Shown: positions 1-33,973 of the stretch, in pieces
Numbering within the stretch: position 1 is the stretch's first letter
Layout of the letters: each line of letters opens with the position of its first letter
NCBI GenBank assembly: GCA_941918925.1
Contig: OW799237.1
Coordinates: 89,439,015 to 89,503,014 of the forward strand
Origin: Phyto melanocephala
Lineage: Eukaryota; Arthropoda; Insecta; Diptera; Rhinophoridae
Direction of reading: 5' to 3'
Length of the DNA stretch: 64,000 nucleotides
Program-made: the position numbers and the translations under genes
The notes under the pieces: model-generated
What the model was told of the DNA's origin: nothing
The model's database searches: none
Seen by the model: only the letters and a program-made list of their open reading frames with translations

Positions 1-790
1 GCCTCCACCAAATCCACTGCCACCACCACCACCGCTGCCGGCACCAAAACCACTTCCGCTGGCTATATCACTGTTTCCGCCCGAACCAAACCCACCCGAA
101 CTACTGTGACCTCCGGAGATAAAACCAGAACTACCACCGCTTGTGCCTCTATGGCCGCCAGAGCTTCCGCCTGGGCCAAAACCACTAGAGCCGCTACCAT
201 GACCTCCGGAACCTCCATGTCCAGATCCACCACCAGGACCAAAACCTCCATCCCCACCGCCTAATCCAGATCCTGAACCGGAACCAAAGCCACCTCTACC
301 TCCACTTCCTCTTCCGCCACCTAGTCCACCACTAGAACCACCACCTGTTCCAAAACCACCACTTCCAAGACTATTTCCACCACCTCCATGGCCACCTCCA
401 AGACCTTGAGAAAGAGAATTACCGCCATGTCCACCACCTTGACCACCGCTTCCACCACCTGGACCAAAGCTGCCACCACCACCTCCTAGACCAGACCCTG
501 AACCAAAGCCACTACCTCCACCACCGCCAGGACCACCACCTCCGCCACCTGGACCAAATCCACCACCTCCATGACCGCCATCTAAACCAAAACTTCCTCC
601 TCCTCCGCCACCACCACCTCCGCCGCCACCGCCGCCATAAGTAGCTACTTTACTGCCATATGGCACACCATTTACTGTACATCCTATAACTGCTAGGGCA
701 ACTAAAGTCACCTGAAATTGAAATGCAATTGCACAAATAAATATAATCGTGGAATATTATTGTGCTGGCTCATACCAAATATTTATTCAT
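1..790 (-). CDS. Glycine-rich secreted protein, 5' part (C-terminus beyond window)
   Basis: Two exons on the minus strand. Exon 1 is 790-776 (ATG plus four codons, MNKYL), followed by a 64-nt intron with GT donor at 775-774 and CAG acceptor at 714-712. Exon 2 runs from 711 to the window edge and is open for all 237 codons. The joined start MNKYL-VTLVALAVIGCTVNG is a classic signal peptide; the mature part begins near VPYGSKVATYG and is then almost entirely glycine with regular GFGPGGGSG, GFGSGSG and GGHGG blocks. This fits insect secreted glycine-rich cuticle or silk-like proteins; no chitin-binding Rebers-Riddiford motif is visible in this part. The tiny first exon ending inside the signal peptide is typical of cuticle-type genes. 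The C-terminus is cut by the window edge. Exact family is not determined. Confidence 0.85.
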
Positions 791-797
791 TGTGCTC

Positions 798-831
798 GAC
801 TGTATTCCTTAAAAATGTATATATTTTGCAC
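798..831 (-). promoter_or_regulatory. Possible core promoter of the glycine-rich gene
   Basis: On the minus strand an AATATATAC stretch (827-817) lies about 20 bases upstream of an initiator-like ACAGTC (803-798), which is 8 bases before the ATG. The TATA-to-initiator spacing is a little short and the 5' leader would be only about 10 nt, so this is a weak call. Confidence 0.3.
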
Positions 832-1351
832 CTCACAGATACTTTACCTGTTTAGTTTTCTATAATTACTGGTAATGAATGTCAACAAACTTTTAGCTTT
901 TATAGCAACGAACAGAGGTATAAGAGATAGCGTATATTTTGCAATCTGTTTACTGGATTTGTGTTTTTTTTTTTATGTCACCACAGGTTATACAAAAATA
1001 TAATCAGATGCTGCATGCGTTGAATGTTACCTAGCAAACGTATTGGCAATTAATATTGTAAATCAATCAACAAACGTTAATATGTTTGTATGCATTTATT
1101 GATAGTTGTATATGGTCCACGAAAAAGGCAATAGCTTTACATTGGTATTATAAATTTTAAAAATGTTTATTTAAATATATTTGCTATAGTCTCCGTATAA
1201 CTTATGGACTTATATAATATTAACATTATTGACATTCAACAAAGTCTGTCCACGAATGTTCCAACAATAATATGCATAACAATTTCAGTCAAAAATTTTT
1301 TAATTAGTCTAATCGGTTGTTACCTCAATGATCTAGTTAATTTTGAAATAA
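832..1351. other. AT-rich spacer
   Basis: No splice-consistent coding segment, no terminal inverted repeats and no known element recognised. The only longer frame (1204-1452) runs into the inverted-repeat element at 1352 and shows no domain. Confidence 0.5.
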
Positions 1352-1923
1352 TAGGTTCGTTCGAGAACTCACAAATTTGTACGAATTTGTACAAATTTTT
1401 ACTGCATTTTACGAAATTGCGTTCGTTTACACACGTTTACACGTTTGACTGAGTATTTGAAAATTGTTACTACAGAAATTTCTTGCAGTAAGATTTAGCA
1501 AAACCAAAAAACATATGATTCAAAAGGTAAACAAACAAAAGTAAGCAAACAAAAAGTATACAATTTGTGAAAAAAAATAATAAATAAAGGAAAATCCAAA
1601 CAAAAGTGCAAAATATTATTAAATTTAAATTGTTTGTGAAATAAAGTTAGTTAACAATGTCTACAGATGAAAGAATGGAACTGCCTGAATCTAGCGCAGG
1701 TATACATACTTAAATACATATTTGCACATATGTATGTACATAGTTCCCATTAAACAACACAATATTTATCTGCCATCAGCTGTTGCTTCAACCTTACGAA
1801 TTTTTACAAATGTCTGTTCGAGTACTTTTTTGGACAAATTCTTTTTTTGAGAGTAAAATTTTCAATTTACTAAATAATTACTCATTTACTACAAAGTGCA
1901 GTAAAAGTACTCGAACGAACCTA
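1352..1923. mobile_element. Inverted-repeat (MITE-like) element
   Basis: The left end TAGGTTCGTTCGAG (1352-1365) is the inverse of the right end CTCGAACGAACCTA (1910-1923). Subterminal sequence is also partly mirrored (ACTGCA/TGCAGT and ACGAATTTTTACAAAT-type blocks). Total about 570 bp. No clear target duplication could be fixed. The middle holds an A-rich leader-like stretch and a short ATG exon (1657-1699), so this may be an internally deleted DNA transposon that keeps its first exon. Confidence 0.5.
1657..1699 (+). CDS. Isolated first-exon-like ATG segment
   Basis: ATG in good context (AACAATG) after about 200 bases of A-rich leader-like sequence, coding MSTDERMELPESSA plus one base, then a perfect AG|GTATAC donor. 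Phase after the exon is 1. No partner exon was identified. It cannot be the torso start: there is no signal peptide, and the first torso exon found (9950) needs a phase 0 partner. It lies inside the inverted-repeat element at 1352-1923, so it may be the first exon of a transposase rather than of a host gene. Confidence 0.3.
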
Positions 1924-2045
1924 ATAAATATTCGCCATTTTAAAAGATCTTTGTTGATGTTTGTATGAATCCGTAGAATATCTGGTCGCTTTAGAAAATT
2001 TATTTAATAATATATGCTCGGTCAGACCGTCATTGGTAAATTGAC

Positions 2046-2375
2046 TTATCTGTCTATAAGATTCACAAAATAACTTTTTCGCCAAATAACTTTTTTTTTT
2101 TTGAAAATGCTATAAAAAAGTGTAGCTTCGGCACGTAGCGTCATCCTGTTGAAACCAAATGTTGCCAATATCCTACTCTTCAATTTTTCGTTCAACATGA
2201 CCCAATAACGATCGCCATTGACTACGACTACTCCTTGCTCATTTTCGAAGAAAAAATAGCCCAATTATGCCTCTGGACCAAAATCCGTACCAAACAGTGA
2301 CGCGTTTTGGGTGTATCGGCTTTTCAATGCATGCGTGAGGGTTTTCTGTGCCAAGATAAAAATGAGCTTAATCTA
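2046..2375 (-). pseudogene. Mariner-type transposase fragment
   Basis: Minus-strand reading gives FFFENEQGVVVVNGDRYWVML, then frame-broken matches to the block that precedes the second catalytic Asp in mariner transposases. It is a close relative of the element at 3633-4184: the CGCCAAATAAC string near 2082 resembles that element's end. The reading stops where homology ends near 2375. Non-functional relic. Confidence 0.6.
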
Positions 2376-2380
2376 AAAAA

Positions 2381-3632
2381 ATGTTTTTAAGGGCCTTTTG
2401 CATTTCAGTGAACGATTTATTAATTGTTTAAAATGATTGACAAACAATATTGAGAGTCTTGAGGACATCTACAATAGTCTAGCTGAAAGGGTGTTTTATT
2501 GAGATATATTTTTTTACTCCTAATTAGTTTTTAAAATGTCTATAATTAAAAAAAAAACTGTTATAAATTGACAAATTTTAATTCTATTCTGTAGGACGCT
2601 AAAACATTATGAAAAAAAAAAAATTTTAGGAAAAAAGTGGATCAATATTTAAGGTAGGATCAGCATTCGGTATTATCCCGCCTAATTTGGAAGACCTATG
2701 CTCACCGCAAACTGTAATCTGTTAGATTACCACTGCCAATAATATAAAACGTTATTGTGCTTTGTTAATTAAACTAAAATATATTTTGTAAATGTAATTA
2801 AATAGTTTTTTTTTTTTCAAATAACACCTTTATGTGTAACTTTCCTATTATTTTAATCATTATTTTGTTTATTGTTACGATTACAGTTTTTTTGCAATAT
2901 TTTTGTGCTGCTTTAAATTACGTCTCATGTTTTTCTAAGAATCTTAATAGTTAGTTAATAATCAAAAGGTGAAGGTTTACAAAATAAAGTATATTATATT
3001 CATTTCAGCTGCCTTCTGGTTTTAAAGATAAGAAAAAAATTAATTACAGCTACACGGTTTTCAATTTACAAAATTAAAATTAAAACAATTATTAGGAATA
3101 CATTCATATATACATATACTTATATAAATTAAATATAACTCATGCATTTTATTAAAATTTTTATTATTAATACAAAAATCATTTTAAAATCAGCACTGCA
3201 AAACAAAACAAGAAACTATAAACATTTAAACGGATTTTTACGTTCAATGTTATATGTTTAGCGAAGTTCTAATCTCATAATAATTCGTCGCAAATATATT
3301 ACAAAATATGAGAATGTCATTTGGCCATTTGTCATTTTGTCATTTGTTAAATAAAGAACTATAAAAATAAAATTTAACAAAATAATTTTTTTTTTTATTC
3401 ACGGTATTCACATTATCGATTTTAGTCTTTTGAACATTTGTTTTTTTTTAAGATAACAACAACAGATAAGTTCGCACTACCTTTTATAATATTGAATGTA
3501 CCTTGGACCTAGTGCATAAAAAGTACATTACTTAAGGCAAAGTACCAAATATTAATGCTAAAATTAACCGTTAGACAAACTTAAGTAAATTATAAAAATA
3601 ACTTTCATATGAAAAATGGTTGCTATTAAGTA
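2381..3632. other. AT-rich spacer
   Basis: Low-complexity AT-rich DNA with poly-A and poly-T runs. Nothing recognised on either strand. Confidence 0.5.
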
Positions 3633-4184
3633 AAGGGTCCGCCATCTAACATTTTTTTTCAACTAGTGCATATTTCGTGAATGGTAACACTTAGCTCATG
3701 TCTGATTTGACAAATAATTAGTTTCCGCTTCCGCTGAACGAATATGGTTGTGTATACGCTTGAACAACGCTGGGAAACATTGCGACATTACTTTGGCCGA
3801 TTTTGCCAAAAACATCATCTTTTCAGATGAAGCTCATTTTGATCTTGGCGGGTATGTAAACAAGCAAAATTGTCGCATTTGGGGCACAGAAAACCCTCAC
3901 GCATGCATTGAAAAGCCGATACACCCAAAACGAGTCACTGTTTGGTACGGATTTTGGTCCAGAGGCATAATTGGGGCATTTTCCTTCGAAAATGAGCAAG
4001 GAGTGGCCGTAGTCAATGGCGATCGTTATCGGGCCATGTTGAACAAATTTTTGTTCACAAAAATTTAAGAGTAGGATATTGGCAACATTTGGTTTCAACA
4101 GGACGGCGCTACGTGCCACACAGCCGAAGCTACACTTTTTTTTATAGCATTTTCAAAAAAAAAAAAGTTATTTGGCGGACCCTT
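3633..4184 (+). mobile_element. Internally deleted mariner element with TA target duplication
   Basis: Terminal inverted repeats AAGGGTCCGCCA at the left and TGGCGGACCCTT at the right, each flanked by TA (3631-3632, 4185-4186). Plus-strand remains of a transposase are open at 3748-4068: FSDEAHFDLGGYVNKQNCRIW (catalytic Asp block) then the ENEQGVAVVNGDRYRAML block, followed by a frame break and QQDGATCHTAEAT remains. The DNA-binding N-terminus and the last catalytic Asp block are missing. 552 bp long; non-autonomous. Confidence 0.85.
3748..4068 (+). pseudogene. Transposase fragment of the 3633-4184 element
   Basis: 106-codon frame. From about residue 24 it matches the central catalytic part of insect mariner transposases (SDEAHFDL, NKQNCRIWG, HPKRVTVWYGFW, GIIGAF). 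The first 23 residues are not conserved and reflect an internal deletion. It stops before the second catalytic Asp, which follows in another frame. Not a working gene. Confidence 0.7.
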
Positions 4185-4649
4185 TATTACATATGACTAA
4201 TTAACAAGGGTGTCCTAAGTGTCGTTTTGTCATTAAGTCATTATATCTAAAATTTACAAAAAGTCTAAAAATTTTACAATAAGCAATAAAACATATTTTA
4301 ATTAATTAAAAGTTTTTGGGATATTATGACTTTATGACAATACGACACTAGGATATCCTTGTGAATTGCCCAATATTGTTGAATAAAATTTTTTTAAGCG
4401 ATTTTTTCAATTAAAAAATTTTTACTGTTATTGCAAAATGGTTGCTATATTGTTGAACATTATTTTCTTATTAAAAATGGTGCCAAATATTTACTAAAGC
4501 GTTTTCTTCAATTAAAATTATTTTTTTTTTCGTTGATTATTAACTTGCACTAACAACAATATTAAAATCTATATTCTAATGAAAAAATACAAACACCTTG
4601 TGGAGGCCAGCAAAGCGATCCAGATTCAGCTTGTATTAAATAAATAAAA

Positions 4650-5725
4650 AAGTTTTTTAATAATATATTGATTTTTTAAATAATTATTTATTTATTTTAT
4701 TTATTTAAAGATTTAGGGCCTTATTCATAAAAAATATTTAAGGTTTATTAAAAGCTTATTTGACAGATGTTGTAGAAAAATTTGTCAAATAAGCCTAAGC
4801 AAATTTTCAACAAATTTTGATTAATTTTGATACTTAAAAACAGACAAATACAAAATATCATCTTCCTTTTAAAGAAAGGCTGTTGGTTTTTATTACTTTG
4901 ATTTCTTAATAACATTTCTCCAAGAATTTTTCATATTTTTTACTTTGATATTTGTTTTTGCTATACTACATGTAAAAAAAGAAAGGATAACATTTTAAGT
5001 TCATACCCTGTAGGAAATGTCAATAGTGGCCAAATATCTGATACAGATTGCGTTTAGCATTACCACCAAAAAGTGTTTTGATTTGATTTCTTTCTCAGTA
5101 AAGTTAAAAAATTAATTATTTGAAAAACTTAATTTTTGAAAATCGGATGACTGGTTCTCGAGTTAGGATTAAATATGTGTCCGAACCCGTTTAATTTAGG
5201 GGGAAAAATTTGCCACGCCAATAAAAAAAAATCCCGATCTGATGGAAAAAACCGACAACGGATTTGAGTTCAGCGCACATAATTTTGTTAAATGGAGGAT
5301 TTTGCTGCAGAGCAGTGTAATATATTAATTTTTTAATATATTTACTTTTTTATTTATTTAAAGATTTAGAATATACATGTTTTTAATATAGTTTTGTATA
5401 ATATTTATAATTTTGATTAATTTTGATATTTAAAAACAGACAAATACAAAATATCATCTTCCTTTTAAAGAAAGGCTGTTGGTTTTTATTACTTTGATTT
5501 CTTAATAACATTACTCCAAGAATTTTTCATATTTTTTACTTTGATATTTGTTTTTGCTATACTACATGTAAAAAAAGAAAGGAGAACATTTTTAGTTCAT
5601 ACCCTGTAGGAAATGTCAATAGTGGCCAAATATCTGATACAGATTGCGTTTAGCATTACCACCAAAAAGTGTTTTGATTTGACTTCTTTCGCAGTAAAGT
5701 TAAAAAATTAATTATTTGAAAAACT
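4650..5725. repeat. Tandem duplication containing 317-bp near-identical copies
   Basis: 4813-5129 and 5409-5725 are direct copies of equal length with only a handful of differences by eye. Weaker similarity continues upstream (around 4655-4712 against 5320-5375), so the duplicated unit is about 650 bp. Copy 1 carries an extra insertion (about 4713-4812) beginning GGGCCTTATTCATAAAAAA, which is the Harbinger-like MITE family also seen at 27889. No LTR-type TG/CA ends are seen. Confidence 0.75.
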
Positions 5726-6276
5726 CTCATTCATTTCAATTTCTATCCAATTTTCTATCCAATCTAAAAAATGTATTTTTAACAAAACAAAATAAAACAA
5801 AAAAATTAAAAAAAAATAGTTTTACAGATTTTCTCTACCTTTCAAAGGCAGAGTAAAAAGTGCATACTCTTTGTCGATAATTTCACTATAAAGTCACCAA
5901 AATAGTATTCATTCAGGGTACTTACCAGGAAATAATAAATTTTATAAATAATAAACATCTTTATTGAGCAACTTATGTGTTGAAACTAAAGGCAATAGGG
6001 ATGCAAATAAATAACTTCCCAAATGTTTTTGAACATTAACTTTTTGTTTTACTTTCTTTGTATTTTCTTGAGTTTTCTAGAGTTAATAAAACACATTTAT
6101 AAATATAAAAGTATGTGCATAAAATGACATTAATGTATATCATTGTATTACATGCATATATTAAATGTATGTATGTAAACGAGTACTTTTTGTCGTTGCT
6201 CTAACAAATTCAGTTTATAATTTTGCAATATTTATTTCCGACTTTTTAAAGTATATTTTGTCTAAAATATAAATAG
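5726..6276. other. AT-rich spacer
   Basis: No gene or element recognised. The string TTTTGTCGTTGCTCTAACAA near 6188 recurs near 9618, so part of it is probably repeat-derived. Confidence 0.4.
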
Positions 6277-7325
6277 GGGAGTCGATTGAAAAATAGAATT
6301 CTGTCCGTGTTTTGGTTGAAATAAACTTTTTTTACCCCAACACATATTGCACAGCTCTGTATGTGGTATTAATCTTTCATAAATATTCGAGAATTAATCG
6401 CTACATAAATCCAGCACAATTGCTGCATAACTTTTCGAGATATGAACTAACAAGCACGATTGCTTTTGTGTTTTTCCATGTCTCTACCATAAAATTTTAA
6501 AGCCTTCAGACAACTTATAGACACGCTTGTTATTATTTCTAAACATTATCGGCCTTATTCAAAACAAAAAGTTAGCCACAGTTTATACACTACGTATAAC
6601 GACACAGAACAGCTGTTTTTCACAAGTTGGCAAACGCTTGGCAGCTCGTTAACAAGAGTTTAGCAAATCGTTAGCCAGAGTTTGGCATGTGTGTTATGAA
6701 TAAACTTTATGCTAACTTTATATATGTCCGTATATGTCTCTAGAGCTATTCCTAAAATATTTTGAACAAATCGGTCATAAATTGGCAAAGTTATATGTCC
6801 AAAATATTTGGAAAATTATATTTATATATTTTGAATTATGTGAAGTTTTTCAAGTTCATAAATATTTTAATGGAACGCTAGTGACACCAAGTTACAAGCC
6901 GTAGTCTCGAAAATTATTTATAAGAAAAAGTAAAAACTCGGTTTGAAACTAACTGAGATGTAAGCACAAAAATACAACTACTTTGTCGTTTTTCTGAAAA
7001 TTTACAAACAATAATCGACTTTTTTCAGCTTTTAGACAAGCGAGAGTCGTGCTTATAAACTGGCAGATATATGGGTCAAAAATAGTAACTATGGATTTGT
7101 CCCCTTCAACTCTCACAATATTGGTAACAAATTAAAAGGGTTTATAAGTAGAATATACTAAACTAAGAAAAAGTGTTAAATCCAAGATGTTGTCCTAAAC
7201 TATGTAAATTAATAAAAATTGTATGACGTCTGAAATAATAAAACAAAATGGTGTATAACATTAAATCGGTATAAGCACATACGATGTAGTTATACACGGC
7301 ACGGTTGAATATAGCATTTTTACTT
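6277..7325 (+). mobile_element. Helentron/DINE-like element, body type B, degenerate copy
   Basis: Starts GGGGAGTCGATTGAAAAATAG with 'TGTCCGTG..GGTTGAAAT' sequence and ends with a degenerate TATACGGCACGGTTGAATAT hairpin. Body strings such as 'aatattggtaacaaatt', 'gtagaatata' and 'aagatgttgtcctaaa' recur in the copies at 21488 and 24525. No intact coding. Confidence 0.55.
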
Positions 7326-7494
7326 ATTAACAGTTAAACATATGAATATAGATCATAGAAAATTTGTATAAAAGTGGTACGATGACTAAAAGTGTGTGCA
7401 GATAAAACTACGTATGGCAACACAGGTTGTTCTCAATTAATACAAATCTTAGAATGCAACCACTAATGAATACAGCCCCAAAATGATATATATA

Positions 7495-8315
7495 CTAGGG
7501 TAATCGACTCAGTTTTAAAACCGGTGGAAAACCCGGTTTTTTACCTTTTCTGCTAGCGGTTTTTTCCAAATATTGATTTTTCGAATGTCGAATACACCGG
7601 TTTTTTTAACCAATAAAAGTTGATTTTATTTTTATTTTGTATGTTTATGTTCATACATCTTTGTAATAAATCGTACCATAGTATATTTATTATTAAAAAA
7701 ATTTCTATAAATCAGAAAACTTATTAAATACTTTTCCATAGTATTGTTAGAAATTTATTTGTTGTTTCAAAAACAAATGTAAAATAATAAAAAGGTATAA
7801 GGAAAAAAATTTAAAATAAAATTGTATACAAACTGAAAAGATGTTCTTCCTAGCCTTTTAATTGTATTTTAAATTAAAGAAATCATTTTAAACAAAATAT
7901 GTGAGTGCATATAAATTTAAAAGACATACATATCTATTATTTAAAAAATGCACAGGAGGAGATACACAAATTTATAACAGTCCAATAAAGTCTTTTTTTT
8001 ATTTATTTATTTTACTTGTTATGAGTACTTTTGTCCTTAATTTACACTAATTAAAATCATAAAATAAGTCAACTGTTTTCATGTTAGTTATCGCGTTTTG
8101 ATATTGGAGAGCCGAACAAATATCAACTGTAAACAGTCCATATTTAGATATCGTTTATATTAAAATTTTTTTTTACAATATTTTTTATTTTTTTATTAAG
8201 GAATTATATTTTATTGTTCGACCGGTTAACCGGTTTTTTCTTAATTTTCAAACTCTGAATTTCGAACTATTTGAAAACCGGTTTCTTAAAAAAGTCAAAT
8301 AATCGATCACCCTAA
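7495..8315. mobile_element. CCGG-rich MITE, copy 1
   Basis: Begins TAGGGTAATCGACTCAGTTTT and ends AATCGATCACCCTAA, with internal AACCGGTGGAAAACCCGGTTT and GAAAACCGGTTTCTTAAA blocks near the ends. The same structure, in the same order, occurs at 54289-55217. No transposase coding. AT-rich middle. Confidence 0.75.
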
Positions 8316-8429
8316 TATGTACATATTGTCAATATTTTATTATTAATTAGATATCAAAAAAAGTATGTTATTGATTGAGTAATTTACTTTTATTTTTTTT
8401 ATTGGCTAAAAAAACTAGTTACTGGCAGG

Positions 8430-8612
8430 GTACACTTATACAAGGTGACGGTGCAAGCCCAGCTGACTATTTTTTTGTGTTCTGGAGAATGTCAAAATAC
8501 ATACTTAAAAAAATTATTTCAACTTCGGAAATTGTCAAACTCCATACATAAAAAAATAGAGACAAAAATTGCTCTCCTTTACGCTATCACCTTATGTATG
8601 TAATTACACCAT
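8430..8612. mobile_element. Short MITE
   Basis: TTATACAAGGTGACGGTGCAAGCCC at the left mirrors TATCACCTTATGTATG at the right. The subterminal CCAGCTGACTATTTTTTTGTG block recurs in the nested element at 27980 and near 44420 and 28820, so it is a dispersed family. Confidence 0.5.
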
Positions 8613-9949
8613 GGTTACTGGTAAGAAGTTGACAAGATTCGACATAACTACATACATACATATAATATTCTTCTCTAATATTTACTGTCATTAAATGTTA
8701 TTAAGCGAGACAAATGTTCTTTTACCAGTACAATAGTTTTTCATATAATTTTCTACAAATATTCCCTTCATTATGATCATTGTTATAAAATATTGTTTAA
8801 GGTAATTTATTAATAAGTCACGATATGAGTAGTTCTGGATATTCAGCAGTTATAATATTCACTATTGTTCCGGCTTGAAATTGATTATTGAAATGTTTTT
8901 AAACTTTAATATTAACACAATTAATTGTTTATTATTTAAATTTGTTTATGTTTAATAAAAAAAAATTGTTTCTTTTGATATTGTAATTTTCAATAGAACT
9001 ATAATGTTATGCTTTATGCATATACGCATTACTAGTATGTTAGTCTGGAGATTGTAAGTTCTCTTCCCAGTAAAGACGCCTGTCCACACTGAAACAAAGA
9101 AATTTCAAATTAATTTGAACAAAAAACTTGACGTTAAAGTGTGATTTATAATTAACATCGTGAATTATGGTTGGACCAACCTTAACAATATTTAGTTTCT
9201 AAAATATTCTATTAAATTCGCCTCTTTCCCCAATGTCAAACTTCTTATGAAAATATATGAATTCGCTTTTAATATTTTTTTATATGAAGTTTAACATTTG
9301 GGAAGGGTGAATTCAGGTAAATTTGACACTGCGTTAACCTGGTTAAGTGTACCCAGCTTTAAACTAATTTGTTGTTTATTTACAACATTCACCTGCTTAA
9401 GTTGGCCAAAAAATTGTAACAAGTTTTTTTTTTTGCTACAATAATAAAACACATGTAAAACATTCGTTCGTCTTAAACGATTGTATTCTGGAAGCAGCAA
9501 TTAAGACATACATACATATGTACATCAATCCAGGGGGAAGAGAGAAGGATATTTTAAAACGTTGTTTTTTTTTATTTGATAAGTAATGCTGTTGACAGCC
9601 ATTAAACAATTCATATATTTTGTCGTTGCTCTAACAAATTCAGTTATGTGTTTTTTACTGAGTTTTCGGGAGATCAACAATATTATTTTATTTTGTTTAT
9701 TTTTAAACCAATCAAGATATCCTTAAACGGTTTGGAGGATGGATGTAGGACTAATAAACCTTTAAAATAGAGCAATAAAAAAATTTAAAAAATTGTCACA
9801 TAACCGATTAAGTCAGAGCAGCGACGATTAAAAAAACTGACCAACCTCGACGCCTTAAACGCGTAAGGTGGATCCGCGCTTGACATACATACATACATAA
9901 AATTTTATAAAATATATGTAAATTAAGTGTTTTATTTTTTAATTTACAG
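8613..9949. other. Sequence upstream of the first torso exon found
   Basis: AT-rich. No convincing upstream torso exon (signal peptide or cysteine-rich N-terminal region) could be found. A repeated string TTTTGTCGTTGCTCTAACAA near 9618 and a GC-richer stretch near 9820-9890 hint at further repeat relics. Confidence 0.4.
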
Positions 9950-31700
<21,751 letters not shown>

Positions 31701-33130
31701 ATTAAAAAATTGTAAATCAAAAAAATGAGTAAATAAATAAATAATACCTCAAATAGACAATTAGTCTCCCCCACAAGATTTTATATAAAACATAAATTGG
31801 TAAATTTGTCTTTTTTTTAAATTTTATTCTTTTAAGCAACATTGAAATCAATAATTTAAGAAAAAAATAATTTTTTTATATTTTCAATATCTCTACCACA
31901 TTTTAGGTTAAATATACAAATTAATTCAATTGCACAAACGTTTGAACTTGTTAGCGAAATATTTGGAATTATTAATCTCAAGCACGTTTAAAAGGATAAA
32001 ATATTAAAATAAAAACATCGAATAAATTAGTCAATATTAATTTTAATAAAAATAAAAAAATTGTAAAACACAGACTTGTTTTCATGTTAGTTAATAAGGT
32101 CTTAAGTCAAAAATTGCAGTTTGAGTTTTTGATTTGGTTTTACTAAATTTTGTCCCTTTTTTTAATTTGTAGCAACCAGCTCAGTCTAGTGCAAGTGCTG
32201 TAAATTGTAATTATTTGCTCTTTAGACAATAATTCAGAAAAACTAATGTTTTGTTTGGCATTGAACAAAAACTGCAATTTCTGACTTAGGACCTTTATGG
32301 CTAACTTTAATAATTTCTGTGCTTATTAATATACATATTTAGAAATATTTAAGTGTTTTTATTTTTTAGTTTTAAGAAATTTGTTTTTTAATATGTTTTT
32401 AATAATATTAATTTTATACATATACATACATATGTGCATATCGATGGCTTAATATACAAAGGCAATATCTCAATTTTCTTTTGCTTTGCACGAATAGGAA
32501 AAAACCTAAATAAAATTGAAAAGAATAAAATGAGTCAGGGCTTTTTTGTGGCTGTAAATCTGTTGTTTTCATCAATAAATCACAAAATTTTTTTTATGCT
32601 TCCAGAAAACCTTAAAAATGCAGTTTCGTTAAAAATCGAGATACGCTCCTTTTATAAATATTAAGTTATCGAAATGTATGTTGTTGCCATTGGCGTAACT
32701 AGACTATTCTGGGGGGCATTGCAACCAAAAGATTAATTATTTAAATTAAATATACATATAAAATTAACTTAGTTTAAGATTTTGACACCCATCACCAACT
32801 AAAACAAAAATTTTTTTAAGCTTTTGCCACCCCAAAAAAAAAATTACCTCCGCCAATGGCTATTGCAAAAATATTTATATATTCATATAAATTTGTTACT
32901 ATACGTTCTGCCTAAACACATTAGAAAGTTTTAAAAAGAATTTTTTTTTGCAATTCGTTATGGAGTTGCGTTAATAATTTTATGAAAAGAATGAGGTTAT
33001 GTAATCAGATTTATTTCTATATACATTTTTTCTAAAATTGATTAATTAGATTTTAAAGAGCTATATTCTAATTGCAAAATAAAATTATAAAAAAGAGAAT
33101 AAGAAGAATAATTAAAATATAAAATATAGC
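31701..33130. other. torso 3' side and intergenic AT-rich DNA
   Basis: No gene seen. A weak inverted pair GCCATTGGCG (about 32689) and CGCCAATGGC (about 32851) may bound a small MITE of about 175 bases. Confidence 0.4.
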
Positions 33131-33252
33131 GGCTTTATTCATAACAAGAAAATGTGTGTTAACTAATGAGCTGTAATCTCTTCCTTCTGGGAACTTGCAT
33201 ATAAAAATAAGAAGCTAGTTAGTTAGCACACAATTTCTTGTTATGAAAAAGA
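33131..33252. mobile_element. Short fold-back repeat
   Basis: GGCTTTATTCATAACAAGAA and AATGTGTGTTAACTA at the left are mirrored by TAGTTAGCACACAATTTCTT and GTTATGAAAAAG at the right. About 120 bp and near-perfect; would form a long hairpin. Confidence 0.6.
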
Positions 33253-33973
33253 CAGTAGGATGGCCGACTTCCTAAGCGCAAGTTGCATCTCATAATTTAA
33301 AAAAATGCGTATGCCATGCTAAACATGTCTTAAGTGCAACCTTGCGTTGCAGAGATTTTTTTTGCATTTTATCGGCATTTAGGAACGCTCATGGATCCAC
33401 TTTTTGTCTCTGCAATATAAAGTGTTTAATTATTTAAATTATTAGTCTGTGATTTAAATAAACTCTATCAATTATAAATAATTTATTAAAAATTAACAAA
33501 GAAAATACTAACTCAGCCATTGCAGCTTAAGTGTTTGCATACAAAATAAAAATGATGCGCGATTTTGACAGCTGATACTTAGTAAAATGAGTTGCCAAAC
33601 GATTAGGAACATTGGACATTGCTAGAAAGTTTACATATGCGTTTACGAAGTGTATGCATTGCAACTTGCCGATATTTTAAAAATTAAAAAAAATATTTCT
33701 ATTTTATTTTTGAGGTCATTCATGTCTTCAGTTAAATTTACTTAAAAACTTTTTAGCAAGAAAAGATGGTGTAATAGAATTAAACTACTAAAATTTTAGT
33801 TTTATACCCATATTTGCTTCATGTGACGCCAGTACAAATAAAAAAAAAAGAAAAAAAAATATGCACACAACTTAAAGAAATTAGTAACATATGGGCATTG
33901 CCATGAATATGTCAACGACGACTGTAAAAATAAAAACCTCTTAAAAGTTGTTTAATATAAGCGCAGGTATTAA

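Noticed and set aside
63..257. Minus-strand frame rich in Met/Val/Ala
   Set aside because: Shadow frame of the glycine-rich exon, which is open in the correct frame from 711 to 1.
842..852. Minus-strand CAG|GTAAAG donor as upstream exon of the glycine-rich gene
   Set aside because: No ATG precedes it, and the exon 776-790 gives a complete signal peptide start.
1204..1452. 82-codon plus-strand frame
   Set aside because: Crosses the left end of the inverted-repeat element; no domain or splice support.
1657..1699. Idea that this is torso exon 1
   Set aside because: Not a signal peptide, and phase 1 does not fit the phase 0 start of the torso exon at 9950.
4813..5725. LTR retrotransposon with 317-bp LTRs
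   Set aside because: The repeats lack TG...CA ends, primer binding site and any gag/pol; similarity extends beyond them, as in a tandem duplication.
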